Source: Desulfosporosinus shakirovi
Lineage (GTDB): Bacteria > Bacillota > Desulfitobacteriia > Desulfitobacteriales > Desulfitobacteriaceae
Assembly (NCBI RefSeq): GCF_020595055.1
Contig: NZ_JAJDOO010000015.1
Location: forward strand, 54,453-118,452
Direction: 5' to 3'
DNA length: 64,000 bases
Positions 19,401 to 28,400 of this stretch are shown piece after piece (position 1 is the first letter of the stretch; each line of letters opens with the position of its first letter). The position numbers and the translations under genes were made by a program. Below the pieces are notes generated by a model. It was not told where the DNA came from and did no database searches. It saw nothing but the letters and a program-made list of their open reading frames with translations.

Positions 19401-22400
19401 TAGAGGATTCTTTCTGGGGAGTGGGCGGACATTCCTTGGCCGCCATTCAGCTCCTCTCTGCCTTAGGGGAGCGGTATGGTGCAGATATCAGCCTGACTGA
19501 CTTTTTGAAAAATCCTACGATTAAATATTTAAGCCGGGAAATCAAAAAGGGCACTAAAAAAAGGTGCCCAGCCCCGGGAAGAATTGTTGCTCATCCGGAA
19601 CAGCGTTATGAGCCCTTTGAACTAAGCCAGCTGCAGCAGGCTTACTTAATAGCCCGGGAAAGCCGGCTGCCCTTTAGTCAGATTCCTACTCATTGTTATA
19701 TGGAGCTCCATTTTCCGGCCTTCGAGGGGGAGAAGTTTGAAGCCGCTCTCCGGAAAATGATCGCTGAGCATGACATGCTGCGCTGCTATTTCAGCAGTGA
19801 CGGCTATCAGCGTGTCGAGGAAGAGTTAGAGAAACTTCCCCTGGAGTATTATGATGGGGCGGCCAAAAGCAGGGAGGAACTTGCAGCTCATCTGGATCAA
19901 GTGCGCAGGGATATGAATCAGCTGGCTCTGGACTGCCAAAGAGCACCCCTCTTTCAGATGAAAGTCACTCTCCTGGCCAGGAAAAGTGCCTTGGTGCATT
20001 TCTATTACGACGGCTTAATTATGGATGGTTTCAGCCGCAGTGTTTTCTTAAACAATTTAGATGCCCTATATGGCGGAGATTTCTCCGGGCTGGAGAAACC
20101 TAAAGCGCTGTTCCGGGATTATATTCGTCACTATCATCAAAACCGAAAAAACTCCCCGGGCTATCAAAAGAGCAAAGCCTATTGGCAAGAGCGGCTGAAG
20201 GATTTTCCGCCGATACCGGGACTCCCGGTTAACAGCGAGAAAGTAGACCTGGCCAATAAGGAAAGCATCCAGTTTAAACAGACCCTTAGTCTGAAAGAGT
20301 GGCAGCAGCTGAAAAGACGGGCGGCGGAATTTGATCTGACAAGTTTTGCCGTGATCTTTACGGTCTTTTGTCAAGTGATTGCCCGCTGGAGCAAAGAGCA
20401 GCGCTTTTTAATCAATGTCCCCTTGATTGACCGCAACGGCTACGAAGAGGATATGGCAAATGTCATTGGAGAAACCTCGAACTTTATCTTATTTGACTAT
20501 GAAAATTTCCAGGTTCCTTTTAAATCCTTGGTTAAGGAAACTCAGCATCACCTCTATGAACTCATTGAAAACCGGGAATTTACCGGGCTTGACCTCTTGC
20601 GGGAAATGAATCGTCTGTCCGGCAACCTGGGCGCGGGAGTGGTGTCCATTGTCTTTACCAGTCTGATTGAAACTCCGGAGGTAAAGACAGAGAGCTTTTC
20701 CTGCGGATATTTTGAGTCCTATACCAGCCAGGTTTGGATGGATGCCATTGCCCTGTTAACGGATCAGGGGGTGGAGTTCCTCTGGGACTGCCGGGAAGGG
20801 GTTTTTGCCGAAGAGATGGTCAGAGCCATGCAAACAGCCTTTATCCATACCCTGCGTCTCCTGGCGGCAGAGGGTCGGGCTTGGGAGGAAGAGGTGGCAA
20901 TCAGTCTTCCCGAGCAGGATCGGCAAATAATTTGGGCTCTTAACAGTACCTACCGGGAGATAAACTATCGGCCTCTGGGCCGGCTTTTACAAGAGAGCAT
21001 GGAAAAATATGCGAACAATGTGGCGGTAGTCGCCGCCAATGGCTCCTATACCTATAGGGAACTGGGCTGCAGAGTGAAATATTTGGCTGGTTTATTGCTG
21101 GCAGCGGGAGTACAGATAAATGACCGGGTGGGGGTTTTGTTTGAGAAGGGCTCAGAGCAGCTCATCGCTGTCCTGGCTATCATTTATGCGGGAGCCTCCT
21201 ATGTACCTATTGAGTATGATTTGCCCCCGGAGCGCATTTACTACTCCCTGCAAGAGGCCCGGGTCAGAAATGTGATTACGGTGAGCGAGAAAGGGAAGGT
21301 TCTCAAAGATCTTTGCGAGATCGATGTCCTGGAGTTTGAGAAAATCCCCTTTAATAATCAGTATCAGGACCTGGCTCCCGTCCTCAATGCAGCCACAGAT
21401 ACCTTTGCCATTATCTTTACTTCCGGGTCTACGGGCAATCCCAAGGGGGTGATTCTGGAAAATCAGGGGGTTTTAAATTGTCTGGAGTACAGCAATCATC
21501 TCCTGGAGATTAGGGAAAAGGACAGCATTCTGTCTGTCTCCAATCTCTGCCATGATATGTGCATTTACGATTTGCTGGGGCTGTTTTTAGCCGGTGGCCG
21601 AGTGGTCATGCCGGAAGCAAAGCGTGCTAAAGATCCGGCTCACTGGATGGAACTGCTGAAAAAAGAGGGCATTACCTTTTGGGAATCAGTACCGACAACT
21701 ATGGAAATGCTTCTCAGGCAGCTGGCAGCAGAAAAACCGGCGGCAAGCTTTCCTAAGCTGCGCAGGGTTGTTTTGGGGGGAGAATTTCTGGCGGTAGCTA
21801 TTTGCGAGAGGCTGAAAAAGGCCGCCCCTTTGGTCAGGCTGTATAATACCGGCGGTCCTACGGAAACAACCCTCTGGAACATTATGCACGAAGTGACGGC
21901 TGAGGATATCCGGGCTAAGCACATACCCTACGGCAAACCGGCCTGGAATACTCAATATTACATACTCAATGACCGGCTGGAAATTGTGCCCGTGGGAGTG
22001 ACCGGCACAATTTACAACAGCGGCCTGGGAGTGAGCAAGGGCTATACCGATGCCGAACTGACGGAGGAAAGGTTCATCCTTCATCCGGAGTTGAAGCTGC
22101 GCCTGTATAACACCGGAGATTTGGGGCGCTACCGTCGGGACGGAAGCATCGATATTCTGGGGAGGAATGACCTGCAGGTCAAGATTAACGGCAAACGAAT
22201 CGAACCGGAGGAGATTCAGCATCAGTTGAGGCAGTACCCGGGAATGCTGGAGGTTATCATCAAGGCCGAGGCGGAGAACAACCGGATTGCAGCTTATTAC
22301 CTTTCAGCGGAGGAATACCCCGCCGAAGAGCTGCGCGGCTACTTGCAGCAATTCCTGCCCGCCTATATGATCCCTCATTATTATGTGCGACTGGAGGAGT

Positions 22401-24220
22401 TTCCCCTCCTGGCTAACGGCAAGGTCAATCGCGGCCTTCTCGCCTACACTTGGCAGGATAAGGGGGAAAAACAGGACTATCCATTGTCGGAAACCCAGAA
22501 AAAGATCCTGAAGATTGTCCGGGAAGTTACGGAAGTCCCTTTTCTTCAGATCAGAGACAACTTTTTCATGATTGGCGGAGATTCTCTGGGGGCTTTAAAA
22601 ATTCTCCATAAAATCAAGGAGATTTTTCAGGTGGACATGAGCTTGCCGGATATTTTTAATTATCCCTGCTTAGAGGAACTGGCAGATTATATTGAGGTTA
22701 AACAAAAAAAACGCATCCGACCGGAGAAGGCAGAGGTTAAGACGGAGGAGGCGGATAGGAAGAGGATCAGGAATCCCCTTTCGGCAGGGCAGCAAGGGAT
22801 TTGGTTTGAGTGTGTCAACGAAGAGCAGCCTACTTACAGGTACACCTTAACCGCCGGACTGAATATCAGGGGGTTCTTGGCTAAAGGAGTTTTCTATCGG
22901 GCTTTGGTCAGAAGCGTGGCCCGGCATAACCTGCTGCAAAGCGTTATAAAAATCGATGAAATCTATCAGCCTTATCAACAGCTGCAGCAAGACCGGGAGA
23001 TCGCTTTGGAAATTATCGACTATAGCCGGGAGGATGACGGCGAGGAGCGGCTGGCAGAGTATTTCCGCAATGAGGGGCGTCACATTTTTGCTTTGGAAAA
23101 GGGGCCTTTGCATAAGTTCAGCCTGGTTCGCCTTCGGGCACAGGAATTCCGGTTTATTATGAGTCTCCATCATATTATCTGCGATGAATTTTCTATACGC
23201 TTATTTATCAATGACTTAATTGCCAATTATCTGGAGTTAAAGGCGGGTCAAGGGGATAAGTTGGATAAAGGAGGCGTGAATAGAGGGTATAAGGCAGATA
23301 AAGAGAATGAGGCGGATAGCTCAGATGAAAAAGCTAAGTCGGATAAATCAGCTGAGGCAGAGGATAGGGAAAGGCGCTATGCTTCAAATCCCCAAACCTT
23401 TGGGAATTTGAGCAACTCAAAGGAACTGTCAGGTTCTGCCGAGTCTAATTCCTTCCTGGACTATTGCCACAGAGAGGAAGCTATTCTTAAGGAGCCCATA
23501 GCCCGGGCGGACTACTGGCGGGACATGGTCGCCAAGAGTGAGTATCTGAAATTTTCAGAGGGAAGTCCGGGGAATTGGGATTCCTTGACGGGAAAGCTGT
23601 GGGAGTTCCCGGTGGATGGGGAAAAAATCAAGACTTTAAGAGATTTATGCACGCAGCAGAGCAGTTCCCTGTATATGGGCTTGTTGACTCTCTTTGCTAT
23701 GTCCCTTTCCCGACTGGCGGGAAAAACCACCGTTCCCATAGGGATTCCCGTCTCTATTCGCAATCGGGAAAATCTGCAGGATGTTTTTGGCCTGCTGGTT
23801 AATGTGGATCTGGTAGTTATCCATATTGAGGCAGAAGAGGGCTTTCCATCCCTTTTAGACCAGGTCAAAGCCAAGGTGCTCGAGGCCATTGAGCTGCAGC
23901 AGATTCCTTTCGCCCAAATGCTCCGCCGCCTGCGCATTAATACGGACAAGATTTACCTGCCCTATCATCTAACCTTTAATTACATTGAAAAACAGAAAAT
24001 GGAGACCTCCAATGAGGAAATCTCTTTTTCCGAGATCCAATATTTAAACAATACCGTCCTCAATAACCTGGGCTTAACCATTGAATGGAGGAAGGGAGAG
24101 TGCTGGTGTTCGTTTTCCTATCGCCGGGAGTTTATCGGCGAGCCTAAGGTCCGGGAGCTGGCCGCTTATTTTCAGGCACTGTTGGATAAAGTTACGGGAG
24201 CGGGGCAGGCAGGAGCTTAA
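16430..24220 (+). CDS. Nonribosomal peptide synthetase, A(MT)-PCP-Cy-A-PCP-C
   Basis: A 2596-residue multimodular synthetase. Order by residue: adenylation domain 1 (about 45-520; FTSGSTGLPKG at 200) interrupted by a SAM methyltransferase (VLEIGCGTG at 576), the rest of the A domain with its catalytic lysine (LPNGKINRKS), carrier 1 (VGGHSLAA near 998), a heterocyclization domain (DGLIMDGFS near 1194, the DxxxxDxxS motif that replaces HHxxxDG), adenylation domain 2 (FTSGSTGNPKG near 1660), carrier 2 (IGGDSLG near 2048) and a C-terminal condensation domain (HHIICDEFS near 2246, with E for G). By-eye specificity codes are D-M-Y-A-L-G-I-V-W and D-M-Y-E-V-G-T-L-W; neither matches a code I know, although Cy domains normally act with Cys, Ser or Thr. 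The C domain has a charged low-complexity insertion at about 2280-2335. Start is fixed by GGAGGTG six bases upstream. Confidence 0.93.
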   Translation: MNLPVSSLPEVNGCKALSIQPKGHSLTTDEEIINKLNATDKEIPYSSMGELLEESFRKHANNAAILMQDREFNYRDIFQNAKVIAKVLADTGMGRNSRVAVLFPKGYEQVVAVLGVIYAGAAYVPIEYDFPVRRIRDCLEASDTRYVLTLAAKAKTLQYLKEAGLKDVIVLSFEAFRYADKADDFLPLVTRPRDLFAIIFTSGSTGLPKGVLLEQRGVHNCLVYTNTTFAITREDRMLSVTELCHDMCIYDMLGMLLAGGAIVMPEAASAKDPAVWTELILKYKVSFWASVPTIMEMLLTYLEARKNRQGAEIFSLDSLKTVLLGGEFMKLSLFQRLTAAAPRVSLYNIGGPTETSVWNIVHKVEEKDIAEGVIPYGRPIWNTKYFILSEDLQPAPLGVLGTIYNSGIGVARGYTDEKLTRERFIIHPEWRIKLYNTGDLGKYRPDGTIEIAGRRDLQIKINGKRIESEEIELCLKAHPQVRDAMVMARPDQEGVNNQLVSFLVLNKDGGDSRRRVGLWQNVFNETYRRQMPAKPGASDFSGWISSYTREAIPDSDMREWVSTTVERIKSLEGKSVLEIGCGTGLLMYRLAPEVENYVGTDLSDIAIKSLKTALASGKRLANVELYQGSADDLSCVRGRKFDTIIINSVIMYFPSRRYLEDVIRRCMELLTEEGSLFIGDVMDYRLLRLFRTSTAVYQAQSGEVRELKAKIDYECDLQKELLVDPRFFGELMNSLPISGVEVKAKQGAAVNELTKFRYDVIIYRKKKISSREKLLDYSLNPWTMEELEAQLRKAEYDLTLKNVPNRLLSEDQYCLDRLKEAEPDTGVVAFKESLKDFKGKGFTPGDFYGIAARNRLNCAVKLTDATTLEVSFSRDRVFNVFPQEQEVLQKPGEGQGFYTNLPYQGAAEAAIIANLKNYVSELLPDYMRPALYRVVAEFPKLPNGKINRKSLRELAFSPAERDLGNAAEGETLEAEILALWENLLKIKDIGIEDSFWGVGGHSLAAIQLLSALGERYGADISLTDFLKNPTIKYLSREIKKGTKKRCPAPGRIVAHPEQRYEPFELSQLQQAYLIARESRLPFSQIPTHCYMELHFPAFEGEKFEAALRKMIAEHDMLRCYFSSDGYQRVEEELEKLPLEYYDGAAKSREELAAHLDQVRRDMNQLALDCQRAPLFQMKVTLLARKSALVHFYYDGLIMDGFSRSVFLNNLDALYGGDFSGLEKPKALFRDYIRHYHQNRKNSPGYQKSKAYWQERLKDFPPIPGLPVNSEKVDLANKESIQFKQTLSLKEWQQLKRRAAEFDLTSFAVIFTVFCQVIARWSKEQRFLINVPLIDRNGYEEDMANVIGETSNFILFDYENFQVPFKSLVKETQHHLYELIENREFTGLDLLREMNRLSGNLGAGVVSIVFTSLIETPEVKTESFSCGYFESYTSQVWMDAIALLTDQGVEFLWDCREGVFAEEMVRAMQTAFIHTLRLLAAEGRAWEEEVAISLPEQDRQIIWALNSTYREINYRPLGRLLQESMEKYANNVAVVAANGSYTYRELGCRVKYLAGLLLAAGVQINDRVGVLFEKGSEQLIAVLAIIYAGASYVPIEYDLPPERIYYSLQEARVRNVITVSEKGKVLKDLCEIDVLEFEKIPFNNQYQDLAPVLNAATDTFAIIFTSGSTGNPKGVILENQGVLNCLEYSNHLLEIREKDSILSVSNLCHDMCIYDLLGLFLAGGRVVMPEAKRAKDPAHWMELLKKEGITFWESVPTTMEMLLRQLAAEKPAASFPKLRRVVLGGEFLAVAICERLKKAAPLVRLYNTGGPTETTLWNIMHEVTAEDIRAKHIPYGKPAWNTQYYILNDRLEIVPVGVTGTIYNSGLGVSKGYTDAELTEERFILHPELKLRLYNTGDLGRYRRDGSIDILGRNDLQVKINGKRIEPEEIQHQLRQYPGMLEVIIKAEAENNRIAAYYLSAEEYPAEELRGYLQQFLPAYMIPHYYVRLEEFPLLANGKVNRGLLAYTWQDKGEKQDYPLSETQKKILKIVREVTEVPFLQIRDNFFMIGGDSLGALKILHKIKEIFQVDMSLPDIFNYPCLEELADYIEVKQKKRIRPEKAEVKTEEADRKRIRNPLSAGQQGIWFECVNEEQPTYRYTLTAGLNIRGFLAKGVFYRALVRSVARHNLLQSVIKIDEIYQPYQQLQQDREIALEIIDYSREDDGEERLAEYFRNEGRHIFALEKGPLHKFSLVRLRAQEFRFIMSLHHIICDEFSIRLFINDLIANYLELKAGQGDKLDKGGVNRGYKADKENEADSSDEKAKSDKSAEAEDRERRYASNPQTFGNLSNSKELSGSAESNSFLDYCHREEAILKEPIARADYWRDMVAKSEYLKFSEGSPGNWDSLTGKLWEFPVDGEKIKTLRDLCTQQSSSLYMGLLTLFAMSLSRLAGKTTVPIGIPVSIRNRENLQDVFGLLVNVDLVVIHIEAEEGFPSLLDQVKAKVLEAIELQQIPFAQMLRRLRINTDKIYLPYHLTFNYIEKQKMETSNEEISFSEIQYLNNTVLNNLGLTIEWRKGECWCSFSYRREFIGEPKVRELAAYFQALLDKVTGAGQAGA

Positions 24221-24297
24221 AAGAGGAAGCTTATATAGAACCTCATGCTCCATCTGCGGCACCGGCAGAGGATGAAAAACCAGAGTACTCCTGGGTC

Positions 24298-24479
24298 GGG
24301 CAGCTTCGCCACATCCGCTCACCGCAGCATTCCGTGGCTCGCCCACTCGCCGCTGCGGGAGCTCTGCCAAACCTCCGGGTAATACCTGATGTGAACCACT
24401 GGCTACGCTGCCCCGCACCGTCTTGTGGGCTGTACCGCCTCTCCATGCAATGGGTTCGCTTCTGTGGACGAAGCTGCCC
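24298..24479 (-). repeat. Interspersed repeat, copy B (complete, 182 bp)
   Basis: This copy lies in the opposite orientation to copies A and C, in the 417-base gap between the first NRPS and the thioesterase gene. Its ends are near-perfect inverted repeats (GGGCAGCTTCGCCAC and, at the other end, GTGGACGAAGCTGCCC). It matches copy C at about nine of ten positions and has exactly the same length. No gene was found in the rest of the gap. Confidence 0.9.
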
Positions 24480-24637
24480 TGCTTGCGGGTCTACGGGTTC
24501 TTTTTATGCTTGGTTTTGGGGGCTTTTTTCAGGGTAGAGCCTATAGATTTTCAAGATAAAGAAGAAGGTTAATTAAGAAGGCTGATGAGCCGGGTTAATT
24601 TTGGAGCCTGTGCAGGGCGGAGGAAAGGGGAATTTCT

Positions 24638-25393
24638 ATGCCAAGTAAATGGATAAAATCCACAAAAAAGATAAAAAATGCCGAGGCAAAACTATTCTGT
24701 CTGCCCTTTGCCGGGGCAGGCGCCATGGCCTATGCCAATTGGCACCGCTATTTTGGCTGGGATGTTGAAGTCTGCCCCATCCTGCTGCCGGGAAGGGAAA
24801 GCCGAATCAGCGAACCCTTAATAGCTGACGCGGCTGAAATTGCTGAGGAAATATATCACGGAATCCAAAGTGAGCTGGGGGAACATTTTTATATTTTTGG
24901 CCACAGTATGGGCGGGATTATTGCCTATGAATTAAGTCAAATCATTAAATGGCATGAAAACAGGTACCCGGAGATTTTATTTATGTCGGCCACAACCCTG
25001 AAAATGCCGCCTAAGGAAAAAAACATTTATGAATACAGTGAGGAAGAATTAGCCCGGCACCTGGCTAATTCCGGCGGAACCTACGCAGAGCTTCTGGAAA
25101 ACCGGGAGTTTCGGGAATGCTATTTTCCCATTATTCGTAATGATTATAAACTCTCGGAAACCTACATCTCTACTGTCCCCAAAATAGGATGCAAAATTCA
25201 TGCCTTTGCCAGCAAAGAGGACAGGGAAATTGGTTATGAGCAAACCTTGAGGCTGGCTGACTATACGGATGATTTTGAAATCACTTTTTTTCAGGGAGAT
25301 CATTTCTATGTCAAATCTTCAGAAGAGGAAATATGCCGGAAAGTCTATGAACTGATAAGAAGCAGCCGTCCTGCGGCTGAGTCGGCAAAGTAA
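24638..25393 (+). CDS. Type II thioesterase of the NRPS/PKS cluster
   Basis: A 251-residue alpha/beta hydrolase of the GrsT/YbtT type, which removes wrong or stalled acyl groups from carrier proteins. Motifs in order: LFCLPFAGAGAMAYANW near the N-terminus, the nucleophile elbow GHSMGG (about residues 89-94), the aspartate region DYKLSETY, and the catalytic histidine in FFQGDHFYV. It is a free-standing protein with no carrier domain. As no synthetase in the window ends in a thioesterase domain, this protein may also take part in release, but that is speculation. AGGAAAGGGG precedes the start. Confidence 0.93.
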   Translation: MPSKWIKSTKKIKNAEAKLFCLPFAGAGAMAYANWHRYFGWDVEVCPILLPGRESRISEPLIADAAEIAEEIYHGIQSELGEHFYIFGHSMGGIIAYELSQIIKWHENRYPEILFMSATTLKMPPKEKNIYEYSEEELARHLANSGGTYAELLENREFRECYFPIIRNDYKLSETYISTVPKIGCKIHAFASKEDREIGYEQTLRLADYTDDFEITFFQGDHFYVKSSEEEICRKVYELIRSSRPAAESAK

Positions 25394-25431
25394 GCCGGTG
25401 TTTAGGAAAAGGCAGATAAGAGGAGTGAACA

Positions 25432-28400
25432 ATGAATCGATTTAAAGAGATGGCCATGAGTTTAAACTCCAAAGAGAAAAAATTCCTGATCCGGGCTATT
25501 AGAGAGCATGGGGAGGATTACAATATTTATCCTCTCTCTTCCGAGCAGGCCAGAATGTGGTATCTGTACAATTTGGACCGGAAAAATCCCTACTACAACG
25601 TGCCCATCTCCCTTCATATCCAGGGAAAGCCGGACATGAAAATTTTAAACAAGACCTTGAAGGCCATTATGCAGCGTCATAAAGTCCTGACCACGAAGAT
25701 AGTCTCCTGGGAAGGAGAAGCCTTTCAATATCTCAGCGAAGAGCTCTGCCCGGACCTGATTCCGGAATGGATTGAGGAGGGGGAGCTGGAGGAGAAAATC
25801 GCTGCTGAGATCAACACTCCTTTTGATTTAGAGGAAGAGGTGCCTGTAAGATTTCGCCTTTTTCAGAGGGAGGCTGACAGGTATCACCTCCATGTCTGCA
25901 TTCACCATATGTTTATAGACGGCTGGTCCATAAAGCTTTTTTACAAGGAATTCAAAGATCTCTATCGGGCCTTTGCCGGAGAGGAGTCCTATGTCCCGGA
26001 AATTCCGGCTTTCCAGTATGGGGACTATGCTAAAAGGGATTACCTCAGGGAGAGAACCAAAGAAAAAACTTACTGGCTGGGGCAATTGGAGAAGGCAAGC
26101 TTTTACTTGAACCTGCCGCTCAATCAGCCACGAAGAAAATCTCAAGATACCCAAGGGACTTTTTTTCGCTATACCGTTGCCGACAAAGCAGAGATCAGCC
26201 GTTTGTGTAAAAAATATAAACTCTCAGTCTTCAGCTTCTTTTTAAGTGTCTATTACCTGACTCTCAGAAAATGCTGTGCCCAGAATAACCTGACGGTGGG
26301 AACCCCCATTCTCAACCGCAATAGCGAGGAACTGAATTCTCTGATGGGATACTTCTCCAATTCTATACCCCTTAATGTCCGGATTCAGGGACAAGAATCC
26401 TTAGAGGAATTTTTTAGAACCGTCGGGCAAAGGGTTATGGAAGGGCTGGATCACGGGGCCTTGCCCTTTGACCGGCTGGTAGATCTGCTGGCAGTGAAAC
26501 GCAGGGGCGAAGAGAATCCTGTTTTCCAGGTCATGTTCTCCTTGCATAATAATCTTCTCCTGGGCTCCGCTTGTGAAGAAAAGGAGAAGCTGGAGAATTT
26601 GGGGATAAGTCTGGATACCGGCACTCAGGGTGCCGGGGTACAGTTTGATATGCTTTGTACGGTTATTGAAAAAGAAGATCACTTCGAGTTGGATTTCGCC
26701 TTAAAAAAAGCCTTGTTTTCGCCGGCTGGGATTGAGGATATCTGTGAAGCTTATCAGACCATCCTCAAGGAAATCCTGGCTGGGGATGAGCAGCGCATTG
26801 ATGATTACGGACGAAACATCAGGGTTGCCGGGGAATATAGCCGGAGGTTGGCGGACCTGATTCTTGAGCAGAGTGTCGGTATCAGCGACTGCCGGGTTCA
26901 GCTCAATGAGGATACCTGTTTGGTTTATTATCTGAGCCCCTCCGAATTAGAGAATAAGTACTTTCGAAATATCCTGGCTCCCTGGATGAGAAGGCGGATT
27001 ATCGCCTTAAGACTACCCGGCTATCCTTTAACTGCTGAGGGAGAAGTAGACAGTACCTTTTTAAGGGAAACCTGTGCTCCTTACCTGGAGAATATGCTGG
27101 CAGCTCTGGCGGAATTGAGAAAAAGAGACCCTGAGATAGATTGGGATGAAGACGCGGATGTGCGTTTTCACATCGACAAGGAAAAGCCAAGTTTCTATCC
27201 CAGGGCAGACCTCAGTGCCGGAGCAGAGTGGATTTGCAGGGATAATTGGGGGCAGGGGGCTCAGAAGCAGGGCTTGGCTAAAGGCTGCCGCCCGGCGGAG
27301 TCTCCCGCAGAGCAGTTGACTGAAGGGAAGCCTCTCCCAGAGGAGTTTCCTTCAGAGGAATCTTTGGCTGGTGAGTCTCCCGCAGATGGGTCCCCTGTGG
27401 AGAAGCTTCTGACGCAAGTTTATTTGGGGGAGAGGTCCTCGGTTAAAGAGTCTCCGGCAGAAAAATCCCCGGTTAAAGAATCCCTCCCGGAAGGAAAATC
27501 CGTCTTAGCAGGAAGCCCCCTGAAGGAATTGCCCTATAAGACCTTGGTCGACATGCTTTTACTGCCCCGGGAGGATGAGGGCAACCTCCGAAAAATCACC
27601 ACCATCAATTCGGGAAAGCCAAGGAAAGAATTTAGTTACCTGGAATTGCTGGCCAGGGCCAAAACTGTGGCCGGCAATCTGCAGTCCCTGGGCATTCAGG
27701 CTGAGGACAAGATTATCTTGGAAATCAATCCTCTGGACGAATTTATCCAGGTTTTCTGGGGCTGCCTATTAGCGGGAGCTACGGTGATTCCTCTGGATAT
27801 CCCGGCGGACCTCAGCGTGGATGAGGGTTCTCCCGCCGCCGCAAGGTTTATGGATATTGCTCAGGTCAGCGGTTTTCCCCGGATTATCGCCGATGAGACA
27901 CTAAAAGGAGAATTCAGCAAGCTGCCCGGGATTGACAAGAAACGTATTCTGCTGAGTCAGGACCTGTTAACTGAGCGCTGGGGCGACTACCGAAGAGTCT
28001 GCCTGGAGGAATCCACCATTGCCTTAATGCTCTTCACCTCCGGCAGTACGGGCATCCCTAAAGGCGTGATGCTCAGTCACCGTAATGTCTTGAAGCGGAG
28101 CCAGGGAACCATTCTCCACAATCACTTTCATGACCGGGAGATTTCCCTGAACTGGATGCCTTTGAGCCATGTGGGCGGGATTGTCATGTTTCATATTCTG
28201 GACACGGTAAACCGGGCGGAGCAAATTCAGGTGGAAACCCGGCTGATCATCGAGGACCCCCTGCGCTGGCTGCTGTTATTGGCCGAATTTAAGGTAACGA
28301 ATACTTGGGCGCCTAATTTTGCCTATGGTTTAATCACGGAACAGAGGGAAGGGGTTAAAGAACTGGAGATCTCCTTAACGAGTCTTAAATTTATTCTCAA